Origin: Candidatus Gastranaerophilales bacterium
GTDB taxonomy: Bacteria; Cyanobacteriota; Vampirovibrionia; Gastranaerophilales; Gastranaerophilaceae
Direction: 5' to 3'
Length of the DNA stretch: 47,393 nucleotides
NCBI GenBank assembly: GCA_944324425.1
Contig: CALUWE010000014.1
Span: 1-47,393 of the forward strand
Below, in pieces: positions 33,679 to 43,589 of this stretch. The notes beneath the pieces were generated by a model that was not told where the DNA came from, searched no databases, and was given only the letters and a program-made list of their open reading frames with translations. Made by a program: the position numbers and the translations under genes. The stretch's first letter is position 1, and the number at the start of each line of letters is the position of its first letter.

Positions 33679-34776
33679 ATGAAAACTTTAAGCCTTATTA
33701 TACCTGTTTACAACGAAGAAAGAACTTTAAGAAGTATAGTTCGACAAGTTATAGAAAAAATTAAATCGGATGAAGTTGATTTGGAATTAGTTTTGGTTGA
33801 TGATTGTTCATCCGATAAAAGCTTGGAGATCGCAAAAGAAATTGCAGGTGAAATTCCTTTTGTTAAAGTTTTTCACCATGAAAAAAACCAAGGAAAAGGG
33901 GCTGCCTTAAAAACCGGTTTTATGAATGCAACAGGCGATTTCATAGGTATTCAAGATGCCGATATGGAATATGACCCTAAAGATTATCTTAAACTTTTAA
34001 AACCCTTATTAGAAGATAAAGCAGATGTTGTTTACGGCAGCAGATATTTAAAAAGAGATACAAGGCGCATTTTATATTTTTGGCACACCTTTATGAATAA
34101 AGGCTTAACCCTTTTAACAAATATGTATACAAACCTTGATATAACAGATATGGAAACCTGTTATAAACTTTTTAAAAGAGAAGTTATTCAAGAAATTGCA
34201 CCGAATTTAAAAGAAAACAGGTTTGGTTTTGAGCCTGAAGTTACAATTTATGTTTCAAAAGGAAAATACAGACTTTATGAGTGCGCCATAAGCTACAACC
34301 CAAGAACTTTTGAAGAAGGAAAAAAAATCGGCGCAAAAGACGGGCTTAGAGCACTTTATTGCATCTTCCACTATGGCGGCCACGTTGCGCCCGTTCCCAT
34401 GCAAATTTTATTGTATCTTTTTATAGGCGGCATTTCCGCTATTGCAAACATAATTTTCTTTATGATTTTTAACCACTACAAAATGGATTTAATTTACAGC
34501 GTTTGGTTTGCATTTATAATTTCTGCAATGATTAATTATTTCCTCTGCATTGCAATTTTATTCAGACATAAAGCAAGATGGACAACATTTGGCGAAATTG
34601 TTTCATATATTATAACTTTGGCCATTATGGGCGCTCTTGATTATGTATGCACATACGGGCTTATTTTTGTCGGAATTTCAAGCTTTTGGTCAAAAACAAT
34701 TTCAAGCCTGATTGGTGTTGTCGGCAATTTTGTTTTAAGAAAATATTTTGTATTCAAAGAAAAAAGCAAAAAATAA
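33679..34776 (+). CDS. Family 2 glycosyltransferase with C-terminal GtrA-like membrane domain
   Basis: A 365-residue protein. AAGAGG precedes the ATG. Residues 1-~235 are a GT-A domain of the dolichyl-phosphate mannose synthase type (LSLIIPVYNEERTLRSIV, VLVDDCSSDKS, IQDADMEYDP). Residues ~245-365 hold four membrane helices of the GtrA type. Such enzymes move a sugar from a nucleotide donor to a polyprenyl phosphate, and the GtrA part may flip the product. The next gene, which overlaps by 1 nt, is a polyprenyl-sugar-dependent glycosyltransferase, so the pair should make and use a lipid-linked sugar. Confidence 0.9.
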   Translation: MKTLSLIIPVYNEERTLRSIVRQVIEKIKSDEVDLELVLVDDCSSDKSLEIAKEIAGEIPFVKVFHHEKNQGKGAALKTGFMNATGDFIGIQDADMEYDPKDYLKLLKPLLEDKADVVYGSRYLKRDTRRILYFWHTFMNKGLTLLTNMYTNLDITDMETCYKLFKREVIQEIAPNLKENRFGFEPEVTIYVSKGKYRLYECAISYNPRTFEEGKKIGAKDGLRALYCIFHYGGHVAPVPMQILLYLFIGGISAIANIIFFMIFNHYKMDLIYSVWFAFIISAMINYFLCIAILFRHKARWTTFGEIVSYIITLAIMGALDYVCTYGLIFVGISSFWSKTISSLIGVVGNFVLRKYFVFKEKSKK

Positions 34777-36281
34777 TGTTTGAAAATTATTTCAATAAAA
34801 TTACGGCAATAATAAAAAACAAAAACATAACAACAGCCAAGCTTGCGGTTTTATTTATTATAATCACGGGCATTGTTTTAAGGGTCAAAATTTATTTATA
34901 CAATCAAGGCTTGTGGACGGATGAGCTTTCCTTGGTATATTTCAATTTCATGAAAAAGGGATTTTCCGAGTTTTTGTATCCGCTTAACGACAATCAAGTT
35001 GCTCCGCCGTTATTTTTAATTTGCAGCAAATTGTTTTTTGAAATAGGAAGAAAAATTAATCCTTGGTTGTATGCAGATTTAGGAGCAAAGTTTTTTTCTT
35101 TGGTTTGTTCCGTTTTGTCTGTTTTTGGGTTTTATTTTCTTTTAAATAAGGTCTTTAAAAATAAAATTTATACAACGGTATGCTTGTTGCTTTTTTGTTT
35201 TAACCCGATTGCACTCAGCTATGCACAAGAAGTTAAACAATATTCAACAGACCTTTTATTTTCAATTTTATTAATTTATATTTTTTATTCGATTAATTTC
35301 AAAGAAGATTCAATTAAGAAGCTTTCGATTTACTCTTTAATATCGGCTCTTTCATTATGGTTTTCAAGCTCTGCGCCTTTTGTTCTTGCGGCAGGCTTTT
35401 GCTATTTGTTATTTGATTTTATAAAAAATAAATCGTATGACAAGAAATTTTTTATTTTCTTCACACCGTTTATTTTAAGCTTTTTAATGTGGTTTGTTGC
35501 ATATTACATTCCTGTTAAAGAAGTTAACTATCGTTATATGTTTAATTATTGGGGCAAGGGAGTACAAAAATTTTTAGTATATGATATTCTTGGCATATTT
35601 AACAGGGAAGTAAAAGCTCTGACCGCTTTTAACTATATTCTGCCCGCACTTATAAGCGGCGTTTTTATTCTGCTTTATAAAAAAGAATATAAAATTTTAA
35701 CATTGGTCGGTTTACCTGTGATATTTTGTACAATTGCCTCTTATAATTATTTTTACCCTTTCGAATTAAGATTAATTTTATTTCTTTTGCCTTCTTTTAT
35801 AATCATTTCAAGCTCATTTTTGCTTTTAATTAAAGAGAATATAAAAAGCCGCCTTGCGCTTTTAATTTTTGCAATTAGTGCAATTATACTGCAATTTAAA
35901 CATCCTGTTTCGGAAAATTTATATTTTAAAACAGATATCAGAAACCAAGTGCAATATATAATCAACAACAAAAACGAGACAGAAGGAATATATACACCGA
36001 GCATTTCCGCTTTTCAATACTATTTTCAACTGCTAAATACAGATTTAAAACCTGCTTGCATAGAATATCCTTTTGAGAAAAAAACCGCCGATAAACTGTT
36101 TGGCACCCTTAAAAAAAACAAGACATATATTCTTGCTATCCCTACAATTGCAGGTTTTTGCGAAGAGTTCGCTTCTGACATAAAAGCGTATATGAAAAAC
36201 AACAAAAATATAGAAATTATCGAAAAGGTTATTTCACCCCGAGGCAACAGTATTTATTTAATAAAATTTAAAGTAAAATAA
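34776..36281 (+). CDS. GT39/ArnT-like membrane glycosyltransferase
   Basis: A 501-residue protein. The ATG at 34776 sits in a TAATG overlap with the preceding stop, so the longer frame upstream is not used. About 10-11 membrane helices. The first luminal loop carries the family's acidic motif (LWTDELSLVYF), and YAQEVKQYSTDLLF matches the QE-motif region. The last ~120 residues are a soluble periplasmic domain. It probably transfers a sugar from polyprenyl phosphate to lipid, protein or polysaccharide outside the membrane. The acceptor is unknown. Confidence 0.8.
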   Translation: MFENYFNKITAIIKNKNITTAKLAVLFIIITGIVLRVKIYLYNQGLWTDELSLVYFNFMKKGFSEFLYPLNDNQVAPPLFLICSKLFFEIGRKINPWLYADLGAKFFSLVCSVLSVFGFYFLLNKVFKNKIYTTVCLLLFCFNPIALSYAQEVKQYSTDLLFSILLIYIFYSINFKEDSIKKLSIYSLISALSLWFSSSAPFVLAAGFCYLLFDFIKNKSYDKKFFIFFTPFILSFLMWFVAYYIPVKEVNYRYMFNYWGKGVQKFLVYDILGIFNREVKALTAFNYILPALISGVFILLYKKEYKILTLVGLPVIFCTIASYNYFYPFELRLILFLLPSFIIISSSFLLLIKENIKSRLALLIFAISAIILQFKHPVSENLYFKTDIRNQVQYIINNKNETEGIYTPSISAFQYYFQLLNTDLKPACIEYPFEKKTADKLFGTLKKNKTYILAIPTIAGFCEEFASDIKAYMKNNKNIEIIEKVISPRGNSIYLIKFKVK

Positions 36282-36283
36282 AT

Positions 36284-36316
36284 AAAACCCCTTATCAATA
36301 ATGACAAGGGGTTTTT
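36284..36316. terminator. Bidirectional terminator between glycosyltransferase and rplL
   Basis: AAAACCCCTT (36284-36293) pairs with AAGGGGTTTT (36306-36315), with T-runs available on both strands. It lies between convergent genes. Confidence 0.9.
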
Positions 36317-36336
36317 GCTGTGTATTAAAATTAAAA

Positions 36337-36717
36337 CTATTTAATTTCAACAGTAGCACCGGCTTCTTCAAGTTTTTTCTTGAGTTCGTCAGCTTCTTCT
36401 TTTTTAACGTTTTCTTTAATCGGTTTAGGAGCGCCATCAACTAAATCTTTAGCTTCTTTTAAGCCAAGACCTGTGATTTCTCTAACTAATTTAAGTACCG
36501 GAATTTTGTTAGCGCCGGCTGAAGCCAAAACAACGGTTACTTCAGAAGGTGCATCAGCAGCAGCTGCATCAGCAGCACCGGCAGCAGGAGCAGCAGCAAC
36601 TGCAACGGGAGCAGCAGCTGAAACGCCGAATTTTTCTTCCATAGCTTTAACTAATTCTGATGCTTCGATTAAAGTTAATTTTTCAATTGATTCTAAAATA
36701 GCTTCTACATTGCTCAT
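36337..36717 (-). CDS. rplL: 50S ribosomal protein bL12 (L7/L12)
   Basis: A 126-residue stalk protein. It has the dimerising N-terminal helices (residues 1-35), an Ala/Pro-rich hinge (~33-58) and the factor-binding C-terminal domain ([20 protein letters not shown], then [19 protein letters not shown]). It lies 32 nt downstream of rplJ in the standard order. It recruits translation factors to the ribosome. The high alanine content gives this stretch a higher GC content than the neighbours. Confidence 0.98.
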   Translation of the reverse strand: MSNVEAILESIEKLTLIEASELVKAMEEKFGVSAAAPVAVAAAPAAGAADAAAADAPSEVTVVLASAGANKIPVLKLVREITGLGLKEAKDLVDGAPKPIKENVKKEEADELKKKLEEAGATVEIK

Positions 36718-36749
36718 TATTTTTTCTCCTTATTTTAATTTTTTCTAAC

Positions 36750-37268
36750 TTACGCTTTTGTTTTTGCTACAGCATCGATTGCTCTGACTAATGCGCTCAT
36801 AACGCCATTGATAGAGTAAACAATGCCTGAAGCGGGTGAATTGATTGAACCGAGGATCTTTGCATAAAGTTCTTCTTTTGAAGGAAGATTTGCAAGTTTT
36901 TTTGCTTCATCCGCGTTTAAAAGGTTGCCATCCAAAACAGCGCCTGTGATTTCGCCTTTTTTGGAATCTTTAATAAATTTTGAAACGATTTTTGCAGCGG
37001 CAACTTCATCGCCAAAGCCGAATGCAATAGCTGAAGGGCCTTTTAATAATGCTTCAATGGCTTCAAAATTTGTGCCTTTTGATGCGATTTTGCAGAGTGT
37101 GTTTTTTGTTACCGTGTAATCGCAATTTTCTTTTTGCAATTTTCTTCTTAAGTCGGTAATTTCTTCAACACTGTATCCGCGGTAATCGGTAACAACCGCA
37201 ACTTTAGCATTTTCAAAACTTTTTTTGAAGGCTTCAATTTTTTCGTTTTTGAAAGCTTTTGTTGTCAT
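36750..37268 (-). CDS. rplJ: 50S ribosomal protein uL10
   Basis: A 172-residue protein that anchors the L7/L12 stalk to 23S rRNA. It begins with the family pattern (EKIEAFKKSFENAKVAVVTD, then YRGYSVEEITDLRRKL) and ends in the helix that binds L12 dimers. The usual upstream partners rplK and rplA are absent; a divergent sigma-factor gene lies there instead. An L10 leader-like RNA precedes it (37338-37412), so autoregulation by the L10-L12 complex is likely. Confidence 0.97.
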   Translation of the reverse strand: MTTKAFKNEKIEAFKKSFENAKVAVVTDYRGYSVEEITDLRRKLQKENCDYTVTKNTLCKIASKGTNFEAIEALLKGPSAIAFGFGDEVAAAKIVSKFIKDSKKGEITGAVLDGNLLNADEAKKLANLPSKEELYAKILGSINSPASGIVYSINGVMSALVRAIDAVAKTKA

Positions 37269-37337
37269 AATGTTAACCTTTCTTTTGGGTGTTTACATAA
37301 AATAAATTTGTATGCACAAAAACGGTAAACAACTATA

Positions 37338-37412
37338 AGGTTCTTTTTTCTACCTGAGCAGGAGATTAAGACACAAAATGCCACCTGCCGTCTTTGGCAT
37401 AATACAAAGTTA
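37338..37412 (-). ncRNA. L10 leader-like autoregulatory RNA
   Basis: On the minus strand, the sequence contains GCCAAAGACGGCAGGTGGC, then a spacer and CTCCTGCTCAGGTAG, which resemble the conserved AGGTG and CCTGC-AGG elements of the L10(L12)4-binding leader found before rplJ. It lies ~70 nt upstream of the rplJ start, where such leaders are expected. Identified by pattern only. Confidence 0.65.
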
Positions 37413-37523
37413 AACAAAACAAGAAAAATTGTCAATTCAAATTTATTTTTTGTAACAAAGCTTTGAAAATGGTTTGAATTCATGGTAATAATTGAATATA
37501 TCCATTTTTTAAGAATGATATAT

Positions 37524-38153
37524 ATGGAAAATTCAAAAGAAAAAATTGAACACAACGTCAAGTTACGGCAGTATTTGGGGCTTATTAATAAAATTGCCAA
37601 GGTTGAGTATAAATCAATGGCAGCTCAGCATTTGATAGAATTTGATGAGCTTATTAATATCGGAATACAAACAATAGATGTATTATTTTTGTCCCAAGAT
37701 GAAAATAAAGAAGAGTACAATGAATCCTACTTAACAACTGCAATTAAATGGGCAATCAGAAACGAGTTAAGAAGGCGTTATCGTTGGCACGGCGTTAAAA
37801 CGCACACGGAATCGGGTGCGGAACCGGACAGAAACGAATTAAGAGAAGCCATCTATAAAACAATTTTATCCACGGATGAAATGCTTGATAATGAAAAACC
37901 TTTCGAAGTTAAGGATCAAAGAAAAAATCCGGAAGAAACCTGCGAATTTAACCAAATGTCAATAATGCTCCGAAAAGCCATAGCAGAGCTTCCAAAACGC
38001 GAAAGAGAATTAATTGAAGCCAAATTTTTTAAAGAAAAAAAATTAATGGAATTATCCGAAGAGTTTTCAATTTCAGCTTCGAGGATTTCAAGAATTATAA
38101 AATCAGGGCTTGATAAAGTCAGAGATTATTTAATTCAAAACGATTTAACATAA
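37524..38153 (+). CDS. Small sigma-70 family factor
   Basis: About 209 residues from the ATG at 37524 (MENSKEKIEHNVKLRQYLGL). The start is uncertain because no clear ribosome site is visible; the frame is open further upstream. Region 2 is at ~35-90 (DELINIGIQTIDVLFL, then YLTTAIKWAIRNELRRRYRW) and region 4 at ~150-205 (LPKRERELIEAKFFKEKKLM, with a helix-turn-helix SISASRISRIIKSGL). Region 1 and a full region 3 are missing, as in SigB/FliA-like or ECF-like alternative sigma factors. It is divergent from rplJ. No anti-sigma gene is adjacent, so its control is unknown. Confidence 0.82.
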   Translation: MENSKEKIEHNVKLRQYLGLINKIAKVEYKSMAAQHLIEFDELINIGIQTIDVLFLSQDENKEEYNESYLTTAIKWAIRNELRRRYRWHGVKTHTESGAEPDRNELREAIYKTILSTDEMLDNEKPFEVKDQRKNPEETCEFNQMSIMLRKAIAELPKRERELIEAKFFKEKKLMELSEEFSISASRISRIIKSGLDKVRDYLIQNDLT

Positions 38154-38224
38154 AATTACAAACCTGTTTTCTTTTTGTTGTTTTCTTGGCATTATTATTC
38201 ATAGTGCAGAACAACTTTTTAGCT

Positions 38225-39280
38225 ATGAAAATAGAACCTGAAAAATACAGTTATCATCAGCCCGATTTTAAAGGAATATATAATAATAAGGCCTTTTTAA
38301 AAGGATTAGAAACAATATCAGACCATGGAACAAGCTTTGCTGCGGGCGTTTCTTTGGCATCATCTTTGTTTTTAAGACCGTTTGCAATTCAAATGGCCCC
38401 AACGGTTGAAAAAGAAAATAAAAAATATGCAGGGGTTAATTCAATAGCATCGGGCATTTCAAGATTTTTAATGGTAGAAGCAATTGCACTTCCGATTGAA
38501 AATGCCATCAAGAATATAGACAAAAACCCCGATAAATTTTTAAAAAAAGAGACCATTGATACATTAAAAAACGGTGCAAAAAGCCTTGTCGAATCTAAGG
38601 ATTACAAGTTTGCAACACAAGTTTTAAAATTGGGAGTAAATTTTATAACCGCAATTCCAAAGTCTATGCTCACAATTGCCTTAATTCCCGTCATAATGGA
38701 TAAAATCATAAACAAAAAAAAGGAAGCTGAAGGCAAAACAGCTGAATTTGCTTTAAAAAAGGAAGATTACAACCCTGTTTTTTCGCCGTTCTTTAAAGGC
38801 GGCATGCAGGATAAACTCTCAAAAGGCGTAGGCAAAATTTTGGATATTGAGAATATTCAAGAGCTTGTCAAAAAAATCAGCAAAAATGACCAAAACATTG
38901 CAAGAAATATTTCAATGGCAACAGATATTTTGCTGACGTCGACTTTCGCAATTCAAACAAAAAGAAACAAAAAAATTAAAGAGGAAAGAAAAAACCCGCT
39001 AATATTAAACAATCTTATTTCAACAGGAATAACTTTAACAAGCGGCTTTGCAATTGATAATCTGGTTCAAAAAGGCGGAAAAAAATTCCTTGAAAAATTT
39101 AAAACAGCAAACATAGACAATCCTAAACTTCCGAAATATATTGAAGGGTTAAACATTTTAAGGCCCACGCTTATTTTTGCAGGGCTATATTACGGAGTTT
39201 TGCCGATTTTATCAACTTTCTTGGCGGAAAAAACAGATAAATTAACCAAAGAATCAAACCTTAACGGCAAGCTTGCCTGA
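38225..39280 (+). CDS. FKG-motif hypothetical protein with hydrophobic helices
   Basis: 351 residues from the ATG at 38225 (MKIEPEKYSYHQPDFKGIYN); the longer frame begins at a TTG without support. The N-terminal DFKG motif and Gly/Ala-rich amphipathic helices (FAAGVSLASSLFLRPFAI, NFITAIPKSMLTIALIPVIM, ISTGITLTSGFAIDNLV, PTLIFAGLYYGVLPILSTFL) recur in the two genes that converge on it. I know of no function. The shared style points to a lineage-specific family, possibly membrane-associated. The last 27 nt overlap the 3' end of the convergent gene. Confidence 0.7.
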   Translation: MKIEPEKYSYHQPDFKGIYNNKAFLKGLETISDHGTSFAAGVSLASSLFLRPFAIQMAPTVEKENKKYAGVNSIASGISRFLMVEAIALPIENAIKNIDKNPDKFLKKETIDTLKNGAKSLVESKDYKFATQVLKLGVNFITAIPKSMLTIALIPVIMDKIINKKKEAEGKTAEFALKKEDYNPVFSPFFKGGMQDKLSKGVGKILDIENIQELVKKISKNDQNIARNISMATDILLTSTFAIQTKRNKKIKEERKNPLILNNLISTGITLTSGFAIDNLVQKGGKKFLEKFKTANIDNPKLPKYIEGLNILRPTLIFAGLYYGVLPILSTFLAEKTDKLTKESNLNGKLA

Positions 39281-39745
39281 TTTTTCTTCTTTTTTGCCTC
39301 CGTGATATGATACAATTTTGGTTGCAATCAAAGGTGTTAAGATTCTTTTTGCACCGATTGAAGCCAACACAAGCGTTGAAACCGCATTAAATGCCGCTTT
39401 CGCATTTTTCAATTCTTTGGGAGAATTTTTTAATGACTTAAACAATTTATCCGTAAAGAAGCTTTGGAATTTTTCGCTTGAAACAACAAAACCGGCTCCG
39501 ATTTGAGTTATTGCGGTAGCAGCGCAGGTAGCAGCATCCATTTTTGCTGTAAAATTTTTCTTTTCTTTGGGAATTTCATCATTGTTCAATGTATTTTTAA
39601 CTCTCAAAGCATAAGCAAAAACGTCTTTTGAAACGCTTGTTATAAGAAGTGTTCTTGCAAGAAACTTAGGGTCTGTACCGCTTTTTATTATGTGTTTTTT
39701 AACCGGAGAAGAGTTTGCTATACCGGATACAATTTTTTGAATCAT
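39254..39745 (-). CDS. Lineage-specific hypothetical protein related to FKG family
   Basis: A 163-residue protein whose ATG overlaps the upstream stop (ATGA), so it is coupled to the gene at 40545. It has several hydrophobic helices (AATCAATAITQIGAGFVVSS, NAVSTLVLASIGAKRILTPL) and a basic C-terminus. It lacks the N-terminal F-x-G motif but resembles its neighbours in helix pattern and in Lys/Ala content. No function known. Confidence 0.65.
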   Translation of the reverse strand: MIQKIVSGIANSSPVKKHIIKSGTDPKFLARTLLITSVSKDVFAYALRVKNTLNNDEIPKEKKNFTAKMDAATCAATAITQIGAGFVVSSEKFQSFFTDKLFKSLKNSPKELKNAKAAFNAVSTLVLASIGAKRILTPLIATKIVSYHGGKKEEKSGKLAVKV

Positions 39746-40545
39746 AACCTTCCTCCTTTATGCTGTGCCTTTGTTGCCGCAGAATTTTTTCTGCCGTTCA
39801 GGAAGGAGTGAAAATCAGGCATTTTAACCATTTTAGAAGGATTTTTCTCTGCTCTTTTTTCATAAATTTTATTCATGATTTTAGGATGAATATAGTTTTC
39901 AATTGCGCAAAGCAAAGGTGTTAGTATAAGAGCGGCCGCAAAACAAATTCTGTTTTGCAGGTGGAATTTGTTTTCGTGAGCATGTTCAAAATTTTTAAAA
40001 GAATCTATTGTGGCCAATTTTACCTTCTCATCAACCCCGTCAAGAATTTCAACCAAATCATCCGCCATTTTTTTGCTGTAACCGCCATTTTTAATCGACT
40101 CCGCAAATTCTTTTGATTTTGCCCTTATAGAAGGAGTTTTATCCGCCAATTTTTCAAAAGTATCGATAAACTTTTCTTTTTGCAATTTTTCATTATATGA
40201 AAAACCTTTTTTTACCGATTTTGCTCTGTCGAAATATCCTTTGTCAGCTAAATCGCCCACTATTTTTGAACCTGCCATTAAAACAGGAACTTCTAAGCCA
40301 AGCTGAATAAACGCAGCAACCGGATTTTTAAATGCTGAAAATTCCTTATTTTCTTTCGGTTCATCACTTGCAGCCATAATAACTACGGGCACAACAACCG
40401 CTTTGCCCAAAAAATCGCATGCGATGCTTGTGCCCTCACCTATATTTCCTGCTTTTGCAAAGGATTTCGCAATTTTTGCCGATATACCCGAGGCACCTCT
40501 AAATGCGGTTTGGTTATTAATGCTTGTTTGATTCTGAACTTTCAT
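39742..40545 (-). CDS. FRG-motif hypothetical protein with hydrophobic helices
   Basis: A 267-residue protein starting MKVQNQTSINNQTAFRGASG, with an AFRG motif comparable to the DFKG motif of the convergent gene. Hydrophobic helices lie at ~40-60 (AIC-like CDFLGKAVVVPVVIMAA), ~80-95 and ~200-220 (CFAAALILTPLLCAIENYI). A charged middle part (100-185) separates them. The N-terminal polar segment with F-x-G looks like a sorting or docking tag (inference). First gene of a two-gene operon. Confidence 0.65.
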   Translation of the reverse strand: MKVQNQTSINNQTAFRGASGISAKIAKSFAKAGNIGEGTSIACDFLGKAVVVPVVIMAASDEPKENKEFSAFKNPVAAFIQLGLEVPVLMAGSKIVGDLADKGYFDRAKSVKKGFSYNEKLQKEKFIDTFEKLADKTPSIRAKSKEFAESIKNGGYSKKMADDLVEILDGVDEKVKLATIDSFKNFEHAHENKFHLQNRICFAAALILTPLLCAIENYIHPKIMNKIYEKRAEKNPSKMVKMPDFHSFLNGRKNSAATKAQHKGGRL

Positions 40546-40689
40546 GGCCTTCTATCGTATAAAAAACCGAAAATATATTTTTTTACCTCATTTTAAAAGT
40601 TGATTATTTTCATATAAATTGATATTATAATACTTAAGTTAATCAGAATTAATTGTTATATTGTTTATTAATTAGGGAATTATAAGTTT

Positions 40690-41586
40690 ATGAATACGGA
40701 TAGATTTTTTGTAGTTGAGATTGTTGACAAATTCTCAAGAGCGGTGATGTTATTTTTTGCAGGGTTGGTTTTAGGCGCTGTGTTGGCCCTTGGCTATTAT
40801 TACATATTAGAGCCGTCAATAGGTGCAACGGTTGCATTTCTTGCCGTTTACTGCGCGGTTTTTGCAACGTATGTGGCAATTACTAATTCTTTAAGAAAAA
40901 TAACAAAGGTTGAAATTTTTAAAGATAAACTTTCTTTTGTTTTTGAAAAGAAAAACGAAATTTCATCAAGAAAAGATGTTTATTACGGCGATATTAAATC
41001 GTACAAAATTTCTCCGCTTTCAGACAAGAAAAATCTTATGAAAGAAAATCCGGATAAAGATAAATTTTCTTTAAGGGTTTTTGGTTTTAAAACAGAAGTC
41101 GAACTTAATAACGGCGAAAAAATTACATTCCAAGACAGCTACTCTGACGGCGTTTTAATTTATTCACCCTCATATATTTACAGAATGATTGACGTTAAAA
41201 GGTTTAATCCGAATTTCCCTTTAATTTTGGAAAATTTTGAATCCAAAAAGGAACCCGAAAACTTTAACTATCAATTCAAATATTATGAAGAATTAGATAA
41301 AAATCTTTCAATCTTCCAAAACAAAAGATATTTATTGTGCTTAATTAAATACACATTAATATTCACATTTGTAGTTGTTATTTTATCAAGCGCCGCAATT
41401 GCAGCTTGCTCATATTACAAAGTTTTAAAAAGCCAAACCGATATGCTTATGTTTATATATTCGGCATTAGGCATTTTAATCGGTATTTTAGTTCCTATGT
41501 GGCTTGTTGCGGGTTTAACTTCATTTTGCGGCGGAAAGCTCAACTTGAAAGCTAAAAATACAATTAAAAAAATAATCAAAGAATAA
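40690..41586 (+). CDS. Membrane protein with central PH-like domain
   Basis: A 298-residue protein with two membrane helices near the N-terminus (~15-35, 42-65), a soluble beta-rich part (~72-200, including KVEIFKDKLSFVFEKKNEIS and FGFKTEVELNNGEKITFQDS) and two more helices (~215-242, 250-275). The middle resembles a bacterial PH-like domain by its strand pattern only. It is followed after 1 nt by an EamA-type transporter gene and is probably co-transcribed with it. Function unknown. Confidence 0.65.
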   Translation: MNTDRFFVVEIVDKFSRAVMLFFAGLVLGAVLALGYYYILEPSIGATVAFLAVYCAVFATYVAITNSLRKITKVEIFKDKLSFVFEKKNEISSRKDVYYGDIKSYKISPLSDKKNLMKENPDKDKFSLRVFGFKTEVELNNGEKITFQDSYSDGVLIYSPSYIYRMIDVKRFNPNFPLILENFESKKEPENFNYQFKYYEELDKNLSIFQNKRYLLCLIKYTLIFTFVVVILSSAAIAACSYYKVLKSQTDMLMFIYSALGILIGILVPMWLVAGLTSFCGGKLNLKAKNTIKKIIKE

Positions 41587-41587
41587 A

Positions 41588-42424
41588 ATGTTTATATCGG
41601 TTGTTGCACTAATTTCAAGAATTGTATCAAACCCGATAGCAAATTTTTTTCAAAAGAAATTAACGGTAGCGGAATCTTCCCTTACCGTTAATTTTTGGTC
41701 ATATTTATTTATGGCAATTTTTTGTCTGCCCTTTTTATACAACAATCAAATATTAGGATATGCCGGCAATTTTTATTTATATGTTCTGTTGACAGGGCTT
41801 CTATGTTTTTTGGGCACAATTTGCCTTATAAAAGCACTTTCAATAGGCGAGCTTTCTGTTTTAGGGCCGATTAATTCTTATAAGTCAATAATAGGTTTAA
41901 TAACTGCATTTTTTCTTTTGGGTGAAATTCCGAATTTAAAAAGCTTAATAGGCTTTTTTCTTATAATCGGTGCAAGCTTTTTATTTGTTGATGAAAAAGG
42001 AAAGTTCATTTTAAATAAAAGCGTGCTTTTAAGAATATCGGCACTGATTTTTACAGGAATTGAAGCGGTTATATTAAAACAAATTATTTTGCTTTCAAGC
42101 CCTGTTGCTTGTTTTATTTGGTGGAGCATAGCGGGGCTTATTTTCTCATTTGTTTTTGCTGTCGCAAATAAAAAATTAAAGCCGCATTCAAATAAAACAA
42201 TTCAGACTTGTCTTGTAATCGGAATTTTGCTTTTTATAATGCAGCTATCCACAAACATTGTTTTTGAAAATTTTGATGTAGGGTTATCTTTATCCTTATT
42301 TCAATTATCAAGTATTGTTTCTTTATTTTTAGGGTTTAAATTTTTAAAAGAAAAAGGAATCATAAGAAAAACAATTGGCACAATAATTATGATTTTAGGT
42401 TCAATTTTAATTTTAATAAAATAA
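41588..42424 (+). CDS. EamA/DMT-superfamily transporter
   Basis: A 278-residue protein with ~10 membrane helices arranged as two repeats. Each repeat ends with the characteristic PxxxxxxGxFLIxGASFLF-like pattern (LIGFFLIIGASFLFVDE and TIGTIIMILGSILILIK), and GELSVLGPINSYKSIIGLI precedes the first. The family exports or imports small metabolites such as amino acids or nucleotide sugars; the substrate here is unknown. It directly follows the membrane protein gene. A bidirectional terminator lies at its stop codon. Confidence 0.82.
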   Translation: MFISVVALISRIVSNPIANFFQKKLTVAESSLTVNFWSYLFMAIFCLPFLYNNQILGYAGNFYLYVLLTGLLCFLGTICLIKALSIGELSVLGPINSYKSIIGLITAFFLLGEIPNLKSLIGFFLIIGASFLFVDEKGKFILNKSVLLRISALIFTGIEAVILKQIILLSSPVACFIWWSIAGLIFSFVFAVANKKLKPHSNKTIQTCLVIGILLFIMQLSTNIVFENFDVGLSLSLFQLSSIVSLFLGFKFLKEKGIIRKTIGTIIMILGSILILIK

Positions 42425-42456
42425 AATCCGACACAAAAAAAGATGTCGGATTTTTT
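42423..42456. terminator. Bidirectional terminator between EamA gene and ilvC
   Basis: AAAATCCGACA (42423-42433) pairs with TGTCGGATTTT (42444-42454), followed by further Ts. It serves both convergent genes. Confidence 0.9.
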
Positions 42457-42475
42457 AAAACCTTAAATTAAAAGC

Positions 42476-43483
<1,008 letters not shown>

Positions 43484-43589
43484 TTAAATTGGTATAAGTT
43501 CTTATAGCCCCTAGTGTAGCCCTTAATAAACTATTAGTCAATCAAATATTTTCAATATATAATTCAATTATCAAAGGAGAAAACAAAAA

